DNA from: Granulicella sp. dw_53
GTDB taxonomy: Bacteria > Acidobacteriota > Terriglobia > Terriglobales > Acidobacteriaceae
Length of the DNA: 64,000 nucleotides
Direction of reading: 5' to 3'
Assembly: GCF_018449545.1 (NCBI RefSeq)
Contig: NZ_JAAVUR010000020.1
Coordinates: 1 to 64,000 of the forward strand
Shown: one piece after another, positions 21,902 through 32,463 of the stretch
Layout of the letters: each line of letters starts with the position of its first letter
How positions within the stretch are numbered: position 1 is the stretch's first letter
Made by a program: the position numbers and the translations under genes
Notes under the pieces: model-generated
The model's input: the letters and a program-made list of their open reading frames with translations, nothing else
Told to the model about the DNA's origin: nothing
The model's database searches: none

Positions 21902-22106
21902 TAGGTTGTTATCGAAGAATATTTCGGCGTACTGTTGCTTAGTATTGTTAGCGCTTCGAGCGGAGTTGGATGCGAGACTGAATAGCCAACTAAAGACTGA
22001 TGATTTCGTTGTAAAAGATCTTTAGATGATTTATATCCCTACAAACTATCACACATGAGTGAGCATTGCGCTCAAACTCGCTGTGGTCTTTGACAATGAT
22101 GTGTGA

Positions 22107-24503
22107 CTATGGGGCGAGTTGTATCGAGGTCCCAAGTTTTCCGCTGCCTATGGATTCGGCTATCGAACTTAGGTTCGAAATCTTCCAGCGTTGTACCGGC
22201 GTGTATCCAGCTTCAACGGCCATGTACATGTATATATCTCCGGCGACCATTACAAATCGAGTCGCAGCTATATTACCTGCAGACCCGGCGGGTCTATGGC
22301 CTGCGACAATAAATTTTTCTTGTCCAAACTGACCGATCATCAAGCCGTCTGTCCAGTAGTGGTAGTGCTGGTTCCCCCAGGAGGCGTATTGCCCATCGTA
22401 GGATGCGAAGATATTATCTCCAACTACACTTGTAGCTATTCCATTGTGTCCACCAAATCCAGTGCCGGCGGGGAATGAACCGGCGGGGTCGGGAACCTTG
22501 ATATTAGCTTCCCTCATGGTCTTCCAAAGAAATGAACTTCGACCGGCGATCATGCCTCCCAGATGTGGGGCACCTAGCGCGTAAGGACCGGTAGTAAATA
22601 TTGGATAGACTCCTGACTGGCTCCTCTGGAGAGGTTCGGTTACGCCCCAGCCAGAGCTGAAGCGGGGTTCGGAGGTTTCGTTGTAGTTTACGGTTGCGAC
22701 GTCTCGATAATCATCCCGAATCGGATTATTGTTCTCGTCAAATCCTAACAATCGCTTTTTCTGAAATGTAATTGTTCGGTTAGGGGATTTTCCAGATGTA
22801 ACTTCCTTCATGAGGCTCCCGTCCGTCTGCAGAGGGTAGTCTCCTTGATTGACATTCAAGGTGCTAATGAAACGTAGGGGCGCCGTCCCAGATAAAGGAA
22901 GTTCCACTTCACTATAACGATGTGTAACTCCATCAACGATATGTGCGTAGATGTGTCCGTTCGACAGGATCTCGGGGTTTATGATGCCTGAGCCGCCGGC
23001 AAGTGGCTGATAGTTCGCTGGCAGAGAGCCTTTGGCGCCCTCCGCTCCGACTGACCAATTACGAACCATCTTCCACGATCCATTACCGCCGCGAAGGGGA
23101 TCGGGGTCGCCGGGCAACAATGGGACTGCATAGTTGATCTCGTACTCAATGCCTCCCCTGAACATGCGGTTCGGAAGGCTTTGACCTATACCTACGGAGT
23201 AGGTCTCCTGCTGAAATTGAATTTGATCGATGTAGGTATTGGTTGCAGAGATATGAAGAATCCTTCCAGCATTGCCTCCATCACAGAGCCATAACTCATT
23301 TTCAGGAGATACCCTAAGCCATGAGCTGGTCGATGTAGGAATACCCTTCGTCGCTGTGTTATCCAGCAAAAGGCGTTTGTTGGTGATGGTGGGATTCCAA
23401 TCCGTATAACCACCCAGATCCCCGTAGGTACGGACGAGATGATCGGAAAGATCAAACTCCTTCACCTGTTGCGACGTACCGCCATCCAACACAAAAACGT
23501 GATTGTTTATCTTATTGGTTGTTAGATACGCCGGCATCGAAAGTCCCTTGAGCGGCTGAAGAAGTTTGTTGGTGCGGCCTGGGTCCGAGACGAAATAGAT
23601 TGTTGCATCAGAAAGGATCCAAAGACCCTTCGATGTGAAGCCTATCGATTTGGGTTTGGGAACCGATAAGGCTTGACCATATGCGGTGCCGGTCGCCTTG
23701 TTGAAGAATTGAATCTTGTCGTCTGCGGTATAGGCTACCGCCAGGACCGATCCTGTCTTCTGCACAGCAATAGCATTCGGAGTCGCAAGTCCTTTCGGGC
23801 TCACGGCGATGCCATTCAAGGGAATATTTCTCCAAGAAAAAGGAAAAGCTATCTCATGCCCAGAGATAAATGCCGCGGGGCTTCCGTCGACTGCACTGAA
23901 CTTAGTAACGAAGTTCTCTCCACTCCACACAGCTTGATTTGCCATATATAGATATTCACCGTCGGTGTCGATGTCGATGAAATTAACGTTTTGGCTGGCA
24001 TACTTGGCATTCACCGCTTTTGGTGCGTTGGGATTGCGCGGATCCAAACGCAATAGGTTGGCTAATCCTTCGGAGTATCCGGTTGCAGCCCAGAGTTTGC
24101 CATGAGCAAAGGCAAATCTAAGTTGCGTGGGAATGTAGCCCAGGCCGTCCCAAATGTCTGTGCTTGATGTCCAAGCGGCCTCGGTGTTGCCGATCACTCC
24201 CTCCCAGCGATAGGTGACATTACTATGCAGCACCTTGATGGTCCAGGTGCCTTCCGACGCCACGGCCGCACCCAGATCGTCTTTGCCGTCCCAGGCTTCA
24301 GAGTAGGTTCCAGCCGTCTGTGGCTTGTTGGACCAGAGAGTTCGAACCAAGGCTCCAGTCGAATCGAAGACGCCTGCACTCGTTCGTGCGCCATTAGAGA
24401 GTGTGTAGGAAAAGCGGGTAACCGGGTTCTCACGACCAATTTGAGCGCCAGCCGGGAGTAATGCTAGAACGAGCACAAAGAACGCACAATATATCGCTTT
24501 CAT
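22107..24503 (-). CDS. large exported protein, paralogue of the next gene
   Basis: 798 residues with a signal peptide (MKAIYCAFFVLVLALLPAGAQ). Residues about 25-110 look like a FlgD-type Ig-like domain (SAGVFDSTGALVRTLWSNK ... EAWDGKDDLGAAV), followed by a long region of repeated beta-strand segments that suggests a propeller or NHL-like fold. The last 80 residues, from MIGQFGQEKF to a WKISNL motif, match the end of the neighbouring protein. The ATG at 24503 is preferred to an upstream GTG at 24539, which only adds a polar leader. No catalytic motif is recognised; a surface-binding or glycan-related role is a guess from its neighbours. Confidence 0.7.
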   Translation of the reverse strand: MKAIYCAFFVLVLALLPAGAQIGRENPVTRFSYTLSNGARTSAGVFDSTGALVRTLWSNKPQTAGTYSEAWDGKDDLGAAVASEGTWTIKVLHSNVTYRWEGVIGNTEAAWTSSTDIWDGLGYIPTQLRFAFAHGKLWAATGYSEGLANLLRLDPRNPNAPKAVNAKYASQNVNFIDIDTDGEYLYMANQAVWSGENFVTKFSAVDGSPAAFISGHEIAFPFSWRNIPLNGIAVSPKGLATPNAIAVQKTGSVLAVAYTADDKIQFFNKATGTAYGQALSVPKPKSIGFTSKGLWILSDATIYFVSDPGRTNKLLQPLKGLSMPAYLTTNKINNHVFVLDGGTSQQVKEFDLSDHLVRTYGDLGGYTDWNPTITNKRLLLDNTATKGIPTSTSSWLRVSPENELWLCDGGNAGRILHISATNTYIDQIQFQQETYSVGIGQSLPNRMFRGGIEYEINYAVPLLPGDPDPLRGGNGSWKMVRNWSVGAEGAKGSLPANYQPLAGGSGIINPEILSNGHIYAHIVDGVTHRYSEVELPLSGTAPLRFISTLNVNQGDYPLQTDGSLMKEVTSGKSPNRTITFQKKRLLGFDENNNPIRDDYRDVATVNYNETSEPRFSSGWGVTEPLQRSQSGVYPIFTTGPYALGAPHLGGMIAGRSSFLWKTMREANIKVPDPAGSFPAGTGFGGHNGIATSVVGDNIFASYDGQYASWGNQHYHYWTDGLMIGQFGQEKFIVAGHRPAGSAGNIAATRFVMVAGDIYMYMAVEAGYTPVQRWKISNLSSIAESIGSGKLGTSIQLAP

Positions 24504-24587
24504 GTGAGTATTTATAGTCTGTTCGGTCGGGTAGGTCACTACTTCGGTCTTGAAGACCCGTAATTGGTTCGTGGTTAGTCGGAGTCA

Positions 24588-27419
24588 TTAGTGAGTGCCG
24601 AGTACGGTCGTTTGTCCCAATGGTACGAGCGCGTTTAGTTCATGAATGCTTCCCAGGCCGCCGATCTTCCAGCGATGGATTCCGGGATGATAACTCTCGT
24701 CGCTGTTGTAGAGATAGACATCGCTGCCTACCGTGACCGACGCCATCGTTGCGATGTTTCCGGCTGCCCCTGGATAGAGTGTTCCGTTCGGAGCAATCCC
24801 ACTTGCAGGATGTCCAAATTGCCCGATCATGAGCCCGTCATCCGACCAGTGCATCCATTGGCTTGAAAATGTGCCGTACTGGCCGTCATAGCCTTCGATG
24901 ACGTTGCTGCCCTCGACGAGCGCTGCGATGCCATTATGCCCGCCGTAAGAGTTCACCTCGGGAAAGGTTCCCTTATCATCGGGAGTCGAAAGGTTGCCTC
25001 CAGGGCTTGTCTTCCAGGACCAGTCAGAGCCACCTGCAACGAGTCCGCCGAGGTGGAACGTCGACCCGCCTAAAACGGGAGCGGTCTTGTAGGTTATGAG
25101 ATACCCGTTGTCGCTTACTTTAGGGAAGGTCGACATTCCCCACCCACCAAAACCGAAGGGGCCCAGCGCCTCAGCAATAATACCGTTTGAAGTGACCGAC
25201 CCAATGACATGCGGGTCGCTCCAAGCCGGAAATCCATCAGAGGTCTCGCCCTTGAGGTCTTGTTTGTAGGCGGTCATCGCCGCGGTTGGGATAGTGGTTT
25301 GGGAGAACTTCCAGTATGCCAGATCGCCAACATCATCGATGTACTTGTTGTATTGACCATCTGCTAGAAACTGTCCGCTTGGCCTTACTGGACCCGAGTT
25401 AGGAAGCTCGACAAGCTCGAAGCGAAGATAGCCAGTGAGCTTGCTGTTCGAATTAAGTAACTCGGCGTATGTCTTTCCATTGCTGAGCGTAGTGGCACGA
25501 AACATAGACAAAGTGTATTGAGAGGGAAGACATACAGACCAGTTCTTAGCTAGGGTCCAACTGCCGTTTCCGCCCTTCGCCGGATCGGGATCGCCAGGCA
25601 GAAGATCCTTTGAGTAATCCACTTTATATTCGAGCAGATCAGCAAAGACTCGCGTCGGATCGCCATGATCGGCGGTTACGGTGTAGAGCATCGGTATAAA
25701 AGAGAACTGTTCGAGATATCTCCCGCTGGCCGAGACGTGTAAAGCTCTGTCATTCCCCCTATCTCCGACCCAGAAAGAGCTGTCATCTCCAACCGAAAGC
25801 CATGTGCCCGGCTGTTGATTTCCGGCCCCATTTCCCGCGGTTGTATCGAGATAAAGGCGGTCCGTGGTAACTACAGGGCTGCAATCGGCATAGCCTCCTA
25901 ACTGTCCATAACTGGAGAGTAACTGACCATTCCGAGAGAATCGCTTGACCTGCTGGCTTACTCCACCATCTGCGACGAGGATGTCGTCGGTCGATGGATC
26001 GACAGCGATCGCTAACGGCTTTACGATGCCCTGAAGACGCACAACGACACTGTTGCTGGACCCAACGGAGGAGAGGCGCATGACCTGAGCTCCTGATATT
26101 ATCCATAGGTCACCGTTCGTTGCGAACGCGATGCGTTGTGGGTCATGAATCGCGATCTTGCCTACGCGAGCTCCCGAAGTCTTGTCGAACAGGCTGATCT
26201 GCTCCTCGCCCAAGGAGGTTATAGAGGTGCCTGGGACAGTATAGGAACCATGGGACACTGCAAGCAGTTTTCCCGACTTCTGGACAGCAAGGCCTGTCTG
26301 TAAGTGAAGGCGGCTATCGCCAGTAAGTGTAGTTGCGCTGCTGTCCAGATCGATCACTCCTCCAAGTGGGTAACTACCGTTAGCTAGCTTCACGCCACTA
26401 GGGAAGTTATAGGGCTTCCTTGTTGCAACGTCATATGCCAGGACAAACGCGACGCTTCCAGCCCACCCATCTCCAACGTTCCCGAAGTATGCGAGATTCC
26501 CATCGGTCGCTGCAAAATCCAATTGCACATTTTGGCCGATATTGAAGAAGGCTTGTGGGGATTGAGGATCCGCTACCTGAAAGGTAGAGGCGTTTGGCCT
26601 CCCTTCCGCGTAGCCATTCGCAGTTATCACGGTGCTGCCGTCCATCGCAGCGTCCATAGGGAATGTTCCTTGAGTATCCCAATTATTAGGGCCTGCCAGG
26701 GTGGACGAGGTATCTCCTATAACTCCCCAATCGTAAGTCACGTTGTTATAGAGAAGCTTCACCTGATACTGCGCCGTCGTTGAGTGATTGCCTTGATCGT
26801 CTAATCCGTCCCATATTCCCAGATGCGGTCCGGCGGAGAAGGCCTTATTACTCCATAGCGTACGGATCAGATGCATCTTGCTGTCATAGATCCCTGCGCT
26901 GGTTCGTGCGCTCTCAGGCAGAGTAAAAGCGAAAGAGATTTGTCCGCTGACATTTGACGGCGTGATCACCTCTAGCGGCAGTGACGACGCAACCGAGATG
27001 TCTTGATGAAGTCGCGCTCCAATCGTTACCGTCGCGTTGAGCTGAGCCGGCGCCGTGTAACTGCCATCGGAGGAGATCAGACCGGCAGTAGGTGTTCCAC
27101 CCGGCGTTCCATTGACCAGCCAGTCCACCGAACTCGAACTATCTCCGCTCACGGTCGCAGTGAGCTGAGTCGACTGACCTCCAAGCAGAGTTGCGTCAGG
27201 CGCGGAGAGCTTTATGCTCACGGGTTGAGTTACGGGTTGAGTTACGGGTTGGGTGGAGGGTTGAGATGGCGAGCTTATCAGAGACTGAATATTGCCGCCA
27301 CATCCGGTCAAACATAGAGTGAAAATCGAAATGCGAATCAATGCGGGACGAAGAGGATGAGATCCCTCGTCCAATACATCAAAGGCTTTATCTGCGTGCC
27401 TCTTGGGTCGGCTGAACAT
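24588..27419 (-). CDS. large putative lipoprotein, paralogue of the previous gene
   Basis: 943 residues. A lipobox FTLCLTGC lies about 35 residues from the ATG at 27419, a long leader for a lipoprotein, so the start could be later. Next come a TQPV tandem made by a 12-bp DNA repeat at about 27219-27254, a bacterial Ig-like domain (LSAPDATLLGGQSTQLTATV), then the same FlgD-like and beta-rich modules as the gene at 22107-24503 (SAGIYDSKMHLIRTLWSNK, MIGQFGHPASGIAP, HRWKIGGLGSI). AAGG seven bases before 27419 supports that start over the GTG at 27446. The two genes are 84 bases apart and look like a tandem duplication that has diverged. Confidence 0.7.
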   Translation of the reverse strand: MFSRPKRHADKAFDVLDEGSHPLRPALIRISIFTLCLTGCGGNIQSLISSPSQPSTQPVTQPVTQPVSIKLSAPDATLLGGQSTQLTATVSGDSSSSVDWLVNGTPGGTPTAGLISSDGSYTAPAQLNATVTIGARLHQDISVASSLPLEVITPSNVSGQISFAFTLPESARTSAGIYDSKMHLIRTLWSNKAFSAGPHLGIWDGLDDQGNHSTTAQYQVKLLYNNVTYDWGVIGDTSSTLAGPNNWDTQGTFPMDAAMDGSTVITANGYAEGRPNASTFQVADPQSPQAFFNIGQNVQLDFAATDGNLAYFGNVGDGWAGSVAFVLAYDVATRKPYNFPSGVKLANGSYPLGGVIDLDSSATTLTGDSRLHLQTGLAVQKSGKLLAVSHGSYTVPGTSITSLGEEQISLFDKTSGARVGKIAIHDPQRIAFATNGDLWIISGAQVMRLSSVGSSNSVVVRLQGIVKPLAIAVDPSTDDILVADGGVSQQVKRFSRNGQLLSSYGQLGGYADCSPVVTTDRLYLDTTAGNGAGNQQPGTWLSVGDDSSFWVGDRGNDRALHVSASGRYLEQFSFIPMLYTVTADHGDPTRVFADLLEYKVDYSKDLLPGDPDPAKGGNGSWTLAKNWSVCLPSQYTLSMFRATTLSNGKTYAELLNSNSKLTGYLRFELVELPNSGPVRPSGQFLADGQYNKYIDDVGDLAYWKFSQTTIPTAAMTAYKQDLKGETSDGFPAWSDPHVIGSVTSNGIIAEALGPFGFGGWGMSTFPKVSDNGYLITYKTAPVLGGSTFHLGGLVAGGSDWSWKTSPGGNLSTPDDKGTFPEVNSYGGHNGIAALVEGSNVIEGYDGQYGTFSSQWMHWSDDGLMIGQFGHPASGIAPNGTLYPGAAGNIATMASVTVGSDVYLYNSDESYHPGIHRWKIGGLGSIHELNALVPLGQTTVLGTH

Positions 27420-27979
<560 letters not shown>

Positions 27980-28040
27980 GTTGGTTCAGTTTACCTTGAA
28001 TGTTGGGGTTGGCCAAAATTCAAGGCCGGGGGTGTTCTTG

Positions 28041-29204
28041 GTGGCGGAATGGACGAACGAGCTGGAACAGTGGCTGCGAGAGGCCGCGGTGGAGGCGGGC
28101 TTCGATCTTTGCGGCGTGGCCGGGCTCGCGGATTCAAAGGAGCTGCTGGGGGCAGCGCGGTTTTCGGATTGGGTGGAGGCCGGGCGCGCCGGTGAGATGG
28201 AGTATCTGAAGCGGCGGGACGAGGCAGGGGTGTTGTTGCGGAGCGCGGTACAGGTGGCTATGCCGTGGGCGCAGTCCGTGGTGGTCTGTGCGATGAACTA
28301 TAACGTGGGTGGACCACTTTCGACCGCTCCGGCCGCGGTGGGAACCGGCTGGATAGGCCGGTATGCGTGGAGCGGGAGCGATCCTGAGGAAGAGGCTGGC
28401 TGGGAAACCCACGGAGTTGTGGAGGGATTGGAGGCGACGGACTATCACGACGATCTGCTGGCGAGGCTGCGGAGGGTCGAGACTGCATTGCTGTCGCGGA
28501 CATCGTGCGAGACGAGATGCTATGTAGATACAGGTCCGTTAGTGGAGCGGTCGGTGGCAGCACGAGCAGGAATTGGATGGATCGGCAAGAATACCTGTGT
28601 TCTGAACCAGGAGTTGGGGTCCTGGTTGCTCCTGGCGGTGATCGTGACCTCGTTGCCGAAAGGCGAGAGCGTGTTAGTACACGAGGCGGCCGACCGGTGC
28701 GGGAGTTGTACGCGCTGTATCGATGCCTGTCCAACCGGGGCACTGGTGCGTGAGCGGGAGATGGATGCATCGCGGTGTATCGCGTATCTAACGATCGAGA
28801 AGAAGGGAGAGATTGACGAGGGATTGCGGGAGGGAATGGGGCGGCAGGTCTTCGGGTGCGACATCTGCCAGGATGTCTGTCCCTGGAACAGGAGTTCGCC
28901 GATCGCCGTAAAGAAGGGCAGCCTCGCGAGGCAGGAGTTGATCAATCCTCCATTGGAATGGCTCGCAGGGTTGGATGCCGCCACGTTCAAACGCTGGTTT
29001 AAGGGATCGCCTCTGGAACGCACGAAGCGCAAGAGGCTGCTGCGAAACGTGGCAATTGCTATGGGAAACAGCGGAGAGTCACGCTTCTTACCCCAGTTGC
29101 AGCAATGGGAGAGAGGCGAGGACCAGATATTGGCGGAGGCGGCCGGGTGGGCCATCAGGCGCATTGAGCGTATTGGGGGCGAAGAGGCCGGTTCTACCTG
29201 CTAG
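28041..29204 (+). CDS. queG: epoxyqueuosine reductase
   Basis: QueG reduces epoxyqueuosine to queuosine in tRNA, the last step of Q synthesis, using cobalamin and two [4Fe-4S] clusters. Both clusters' cysteines are visible: CGSCTRCIDACPTGAL and CDICQDVCPWN. The N-terminal EAGFDLCGVAG and the KNTCVLNQELGSWLLLAVI region are also family marks, and a HEAT-like tail (EAAGWAIRRIERI) ends the protein. The frame is open from 27981, but the GTG at 28041, with a GGGGGT stretch about seven bases before it, gives the family's usual N terminus; 28032 is an alternative. It is encoded next to, and opposite, the tRNA-Ser. Confidence 0.92.
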   Translation: MAEWTNELEQWLREAAVEAGFDLCGVAGLADSKELLGAARFSDWVEAGRAGEMEYLKRRDEAGVLLRSAVQVAMPWAQSVVVCAMNYNVGGPLSTAPAAVGTGWIGRYAWSGSDPEEEAGWETHGVVEGLEATDYHDDLLARLRRVETALLSRTSCETRCYVDTGPLVERSVAARAGIGWIGKNTCVLNQELGSWLLLAVIVTSLPKGESVLVHEAADRCGSCTRCIDACPTGALVREREMDASRCIAYLTIEKKGEIDEGLREGMGRQVFGCDICQDVCPWNRSSPIAVKKGSLARQELINPPLEWLAGLDAATFKRWFKGSPLERTKRKRLLRNVAIAMGNSGESRFLPQLQQWERGEDQILAEAAGWAIRRIERIGGEEAGSTC

Positions 29205-29287
29205 CATCGGGTATCGGTTGGGGGCGAGGACGAAAGCTCCCCCTGATGCGTCAACGCTTTGATTGTGGGTAAGACAACACGGCCGGA

Positions 29288-30244
29288 ATGATTGGGTTTG
29301 TGACGGTTAGAGCTTTTGGCAAAGAGATCGATCTTGGGGACGGGGCGAAGCCATTGAAGGATGTCGAACCGATTGAAGATGTCGAACCCGTCGTGTTTCG
29401 GAGCGGCTTGTGGGCACAGCTGGTAGCGTTGGCGCGTTATATGGCGCGCTCAGATGTACATACGTATGCGTTCAGCGTGGCGGCCAATGCAATCCTCTCG
29501 TTGTTTCCGTTTATCGTGCTTCTGCTGACGGTGTCCCGGCAAGTCTTCCATTCGCGGGCGATGGAGGTGGTCGTCGCGGACATGATGCGCAACTTCCTTC
29601 CAACGGGTCAGGATTTTGTGATCCGCAATATGCAGATACTGGCCCATCCCAGGAAGGGAACGCAGGTCTTTTCGGTGGTGATGCTGCTGATCTCATCGAC
29701 CGGTGTCTTTCTGCCGCTCGAGGTGGCATTAAACGATGTATGGGGAGTGAAGAAGAATCGATCTTATTTGCACAATCAGGCAGTGTCGCTGGGGCTGGCG
29801 TTCGCTGTGGGAGTATTGGCGATGGTATCGGTCGCTTCGACGGCGGGACAGAACACACTGTTGGGATGGTTATTTTTCGGCCATACACAAAATCAGTACT
29901 ACCAATTCGCATCCCATGGGGCGATGAAGTTCTTTGCTGTTCTAGCCAGTATTTTGTTGTTCTTCCTTATTTATTGGGTGCTGCCGTTCCGAAAGGTGCC
30001 GGCACGGGCGGTGCTTCCAACGGCCATCATGATTGGCCTCTTGTGGGAAGTCGCGAAGAATCTGTATGTTCGGGCGTTACCTTGGCTGGACTTTGAATCG
30101 GTATATGGACCTTTTTATATCTCTGTCGGACTGATGATGTGGGCGTTTCTGTCTGGATTGTTGCTCCTCGCCGGAGCGCATTTTTCGGCCACGCGCTATA
30201 CGCTGAGACTGGCGCGAGAGGCAAAGAGCGAGGAGGCTCGGTAG
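29288..30244 (+). CDS. YihY/BrkB family inner-membrane protein
   Basis: 318 residues with about six membrane segments after a 45-residue acidic cytoplasmic start. Family marks are AFSVAANAILSLFPFIVLLL, the VFLPLEVALNDVWGVKKNRS stretch and the C-terminal WEVAKNLYVRALPWLDFESVYGPF split over the fifth and sixth segments. The family was once annotated as ribonuclease BN, which is wrong; its function is unknown, possibly transport. It is nine bases upstream of the SpoIIE-type phosphatase, suggesting one transcript. Confidence 0.88.
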   Translation: MIGFVTVRAFGKEIDLGDGAKPLKDVEPIEDVEPVVFRSGLWAQLVALARYMARSDVHTYAFSVAANAILSLFPFIVLLLTVSRQVFHSRAMEVVVADMMRNFLPTGQDFVIRNMQILAHPRKGTQVFSVVMLLISSTGVFLPLEVALNDVWGVKKNRSYLHNQAVSLGLAFAVGVLAMVSVASTAGQNTLLGWLFFGHTQNQYYQFASHGAMKFFAVLASILLFFLIYWVLPFRKVPARAVLPTAIMIGLLWEVAKNLYVRALPWLDFESVYGPFYISVGLMMWAFLSGLLLLAGAHFSATRYTLRLAREAKSEEAR

Positions 30245-30253
30245 GGCGAATCG

Positions 30254-32458
30254 ATGACGACACAGACGTTGACACAGAAGACGATAGACGCGAAGTCTGG
30301 ATGGCGGCCCCCCACGGGGATGGCTGGCGCAGCTTTCTGGCTGACGGTGTGGTTCTGTCTTCTGTGGTTTTTACGGCTGATTCCGGGGATGTTCGGGAGC
30401 TTCTTTAGTGGGTTGCAGATCCTGGTGGGATTTGCGCTGATCGGGGTGACGGTTCCGCTACTCTTGCGGCTGGTTCGACGGCATATGCTGTGGAGCCTGC
30501 GGAACAAACTGGTCCTGACCTACCTGCTCATTGGGCTCGCTCCAGTGATCCTGTTTGTGACGTTGGTGACCATCTCGGGATATGTCGCAGCGGGACAGTT
30601 TGCCATTCACCTGGCGGACACGCGATTGCAGGCCGAGCTAAGCCAGATGGCAGATGAGAACGCAAACCGGACTCGCGGCTTTGCGCAATATATGGACTCT
30701 CATGGACTCGCAATCCCGCAGCTAGCTCCGCAGGACAGTCGAGCGCGGGGTGGCTTGGTGGAGCTCGACGATCCTGGGCGGACGAGACTCAAGCGGGAGA
30801 CGACGGCGTTTCTCAACGGGGTTCCGCTGTCGCTGGAAGGTGCCCCTGTCGAGATGGAAACTCAGCGGGGGAAGACTCCGTTTGGCTTACCGCCTTGGGC
30901 GGCTCAGCTTCCAGGTGCGGAGTTCCATGGATTAGTGCTGGATGGAGGCGAGTTGTACCTTGTGGCGGTGCATCAGCATCGGCTCTCGGATGGGCATGTC
31001 TTCAGCATGATGAGCAGTCTGCCTGTGGACGGTACGGTGATGGACCTCATTGCGAATGGCTTGGGACGAACTGGGCTGCTTGCCGGAAGGGCTGGAACGT
31101 CATCCAACAGTCCTGTTTATGGCGAAGGACGACGCGCGCGAGGCCAGGCTCGAAAGGGTGAATCGGCCTGGATCTCTGGCGGCAATGCTCCGCGAGGGTT
31201 GAACCTGGCGGATATTCGGGTGCGCTTTCTGTCTACGGTGTCGATGACCGATTGGGATACTGGCGAGTCAGGAGATATCCCGATCGAGGTGACATCGCGC
31301 CCTTCGCTGCTGTATCGGCAGTTGTTCGGGACCTCGCTGGGTGGAATCGTGACGAGCGTGATTCGGACGGCGCTGATCGCGCTCTGCGTGGTCTTCCTGC
31401 TAATTGAGCTGCTGGCGCTGGTCTTGGCGATTCGGCTGAGCAAGACGATTACAGCTTCGGTCGCGGATCTCTACGAGGCGACGCTGCGGATCGACCGTGG
31501 CGAGCTGAACCATCGGATTGGCGTAGAGCGAGAGGACCAGCTCGCAGAGTTGAGCCGCTCGTTCAACCGCATGACCGGATCGCTGCAACGGCTGCTGGTA
31601 GAGCAGCAGGAGAAGGAGCAGATGCAGAACGAGCTCTCCATCGCGCAGGAGGTGCAAGCGAACCTGTTTCCTCGTCAGGACTGCGATCTGCCGACGTTGC
31701 AACTGCATGGCGTCTGCCGGCCGGCGCGGACGGTGAGCGGCGATTACTACGATTTTCTTGTCTTTCATGAAGAGGCTCATGACGGACACGCGGCGGGACG
31801 CGAGACCGGAGTCGGGATCGCATTGGGCGACATCAGCGGGAAGGGAATCTCCGCGGCACTCCTGATGGCGACGTTGCACTCGGCGGTTCGAGCCTACCGC
31901 TTTGCCAGCGAGGAGCTGGTGTACAGCGAGTCGCATGTTGCGGGGCTCACCGCCAGCCGCGAAGGGCGCGGCGGAGAGTGCGACGAGCTCTTCCAGTCGC
32001 CGGGGCGTATTCTGTCGCTGCTCAATCGGCACCTTTACCGGAGCACCCAGCCGGAGAAGTATGCCACCTTGTTCCTGGCTCACTACGACGCCAAGTCTTC
32101 GCTGCTGACCTACTCGAACGCCGGGCAGTTGCCTCCGCTGGTGCTAGGGCGGGACGGTGCGATCCGGCGGTTGGACAAGGGTGGAACCGTCGTCGGGTTG
32201 ATGGATGGAATGAGCTACGAGGAAGACCGGTTCAAGATGGAACTCGGAGACATCCTGGTGGCTTATTCGGACGGCGTAACCGAGCCGGAGAACGACTTCG
32301 GCGACTTCGGCGAGGAGCGGCTAATGGAGGTGGTGCATCGCTACCGGGACGAGCCGCTGCACGTAATCTCGTCGCAGGTGATGCAGGCGCTGGACGCCTG
32401 GATCGGAGCCGAGGAGCAGCCGGACGACATCACGCTGGTGCTGGCTCGGCAGAGGTAA
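30254..32458 (+). CDS. membrane HAMP-SpoIIE (RsbU-like) serine phosphatase
   Basis: 734 residues. Three membrane segments occur in the first 115 residues, an extracytoplasmic sensor region follows (about 115-365), then a membrane helix at 370-395, a HAMP linker to about 450, a short coiled coil and a PP2C/SpoIIE catalytic domain to the end. The metal-binding aspartates are visible in SGDYYDF, ALGDISGKG, AYSDGVTEPE and QPDDITLV. Such proteins dephosphorylate anti-anti-sigma factors in partner-switching stress pathways; no anti-sigma or STAS gene is encoded in this window. It is the second gene of a likely brkB-spoIIE-MOSC unit. Confidence 0.9.
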   Translation: MTTQTLTQKTIDAKSGWRPPTGMAGAAFWLTVWFCLLWFLRLIPGMFGSFFSGLQILVGFALIGVTVPLLLRLVRRHMLWSLRNKLVLTYLLIGLAPVILFVTLVTISGYVAAGQFAIHLADTRLQAELSQMADENANRTRGFAQYMDSHGLAIPQLAPQDSRARGGLVELDDPGRTRLKRETTAFLNGVPLSLEGAPVEMETQRGKTPFGLPPWAAQLPGAEFHGLVLDGGELYLVAVHQHRLSDGHVFSMMSSLPVDGTVMDLIANGLGRTGLLAGRAGTSSNSPVYGEGRRARGQARKGESAWISGGNAPRGLNLADIRVRFLSTVSMTDWDTGESGDIPIEVTSRPSLLYRQLFGTSLGGIVTSVIRTALIALCVVFLLIELLALVLAIRLSKTITASVADLYEATLRIDRGELNHRIGVEREDQLAELSRSFNRMTGSLQRLLVEQQEKEQMQNELSIAQEVQANLFPRQDCDLPTLQLHGVCRPARTVSGDYYDFLVFHEEAHDGHAAGRETGVGIALGDISGKGISAALLMATLHSAVRAYRFASEELVYSESHVAGLTASREGRGGECDELFQSPGRILSLLNRHLYRSTQPEKYATLFLAHYDAKSSLLTYSNAGQLPPLVLGRDGAIRRLDKGGTVVGLMDGMSYEEDRFKMELGDILVAYSDGVTEPENDFGDFGEERLMEVVHRYRDEPLHVISSQVMQALDAWIGAEEQPDDITLVLARQR

Positions 32459-32463
32459 GGTCG

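Noticed and set aside
31978..32463. Upstream extension of the MOSC gene by 162 residues
   Set aside because: It overlaps the phosphatase domain in another frame and reads as Arg/Gly-rich shadow; the MOSC start is five bases after the stop.
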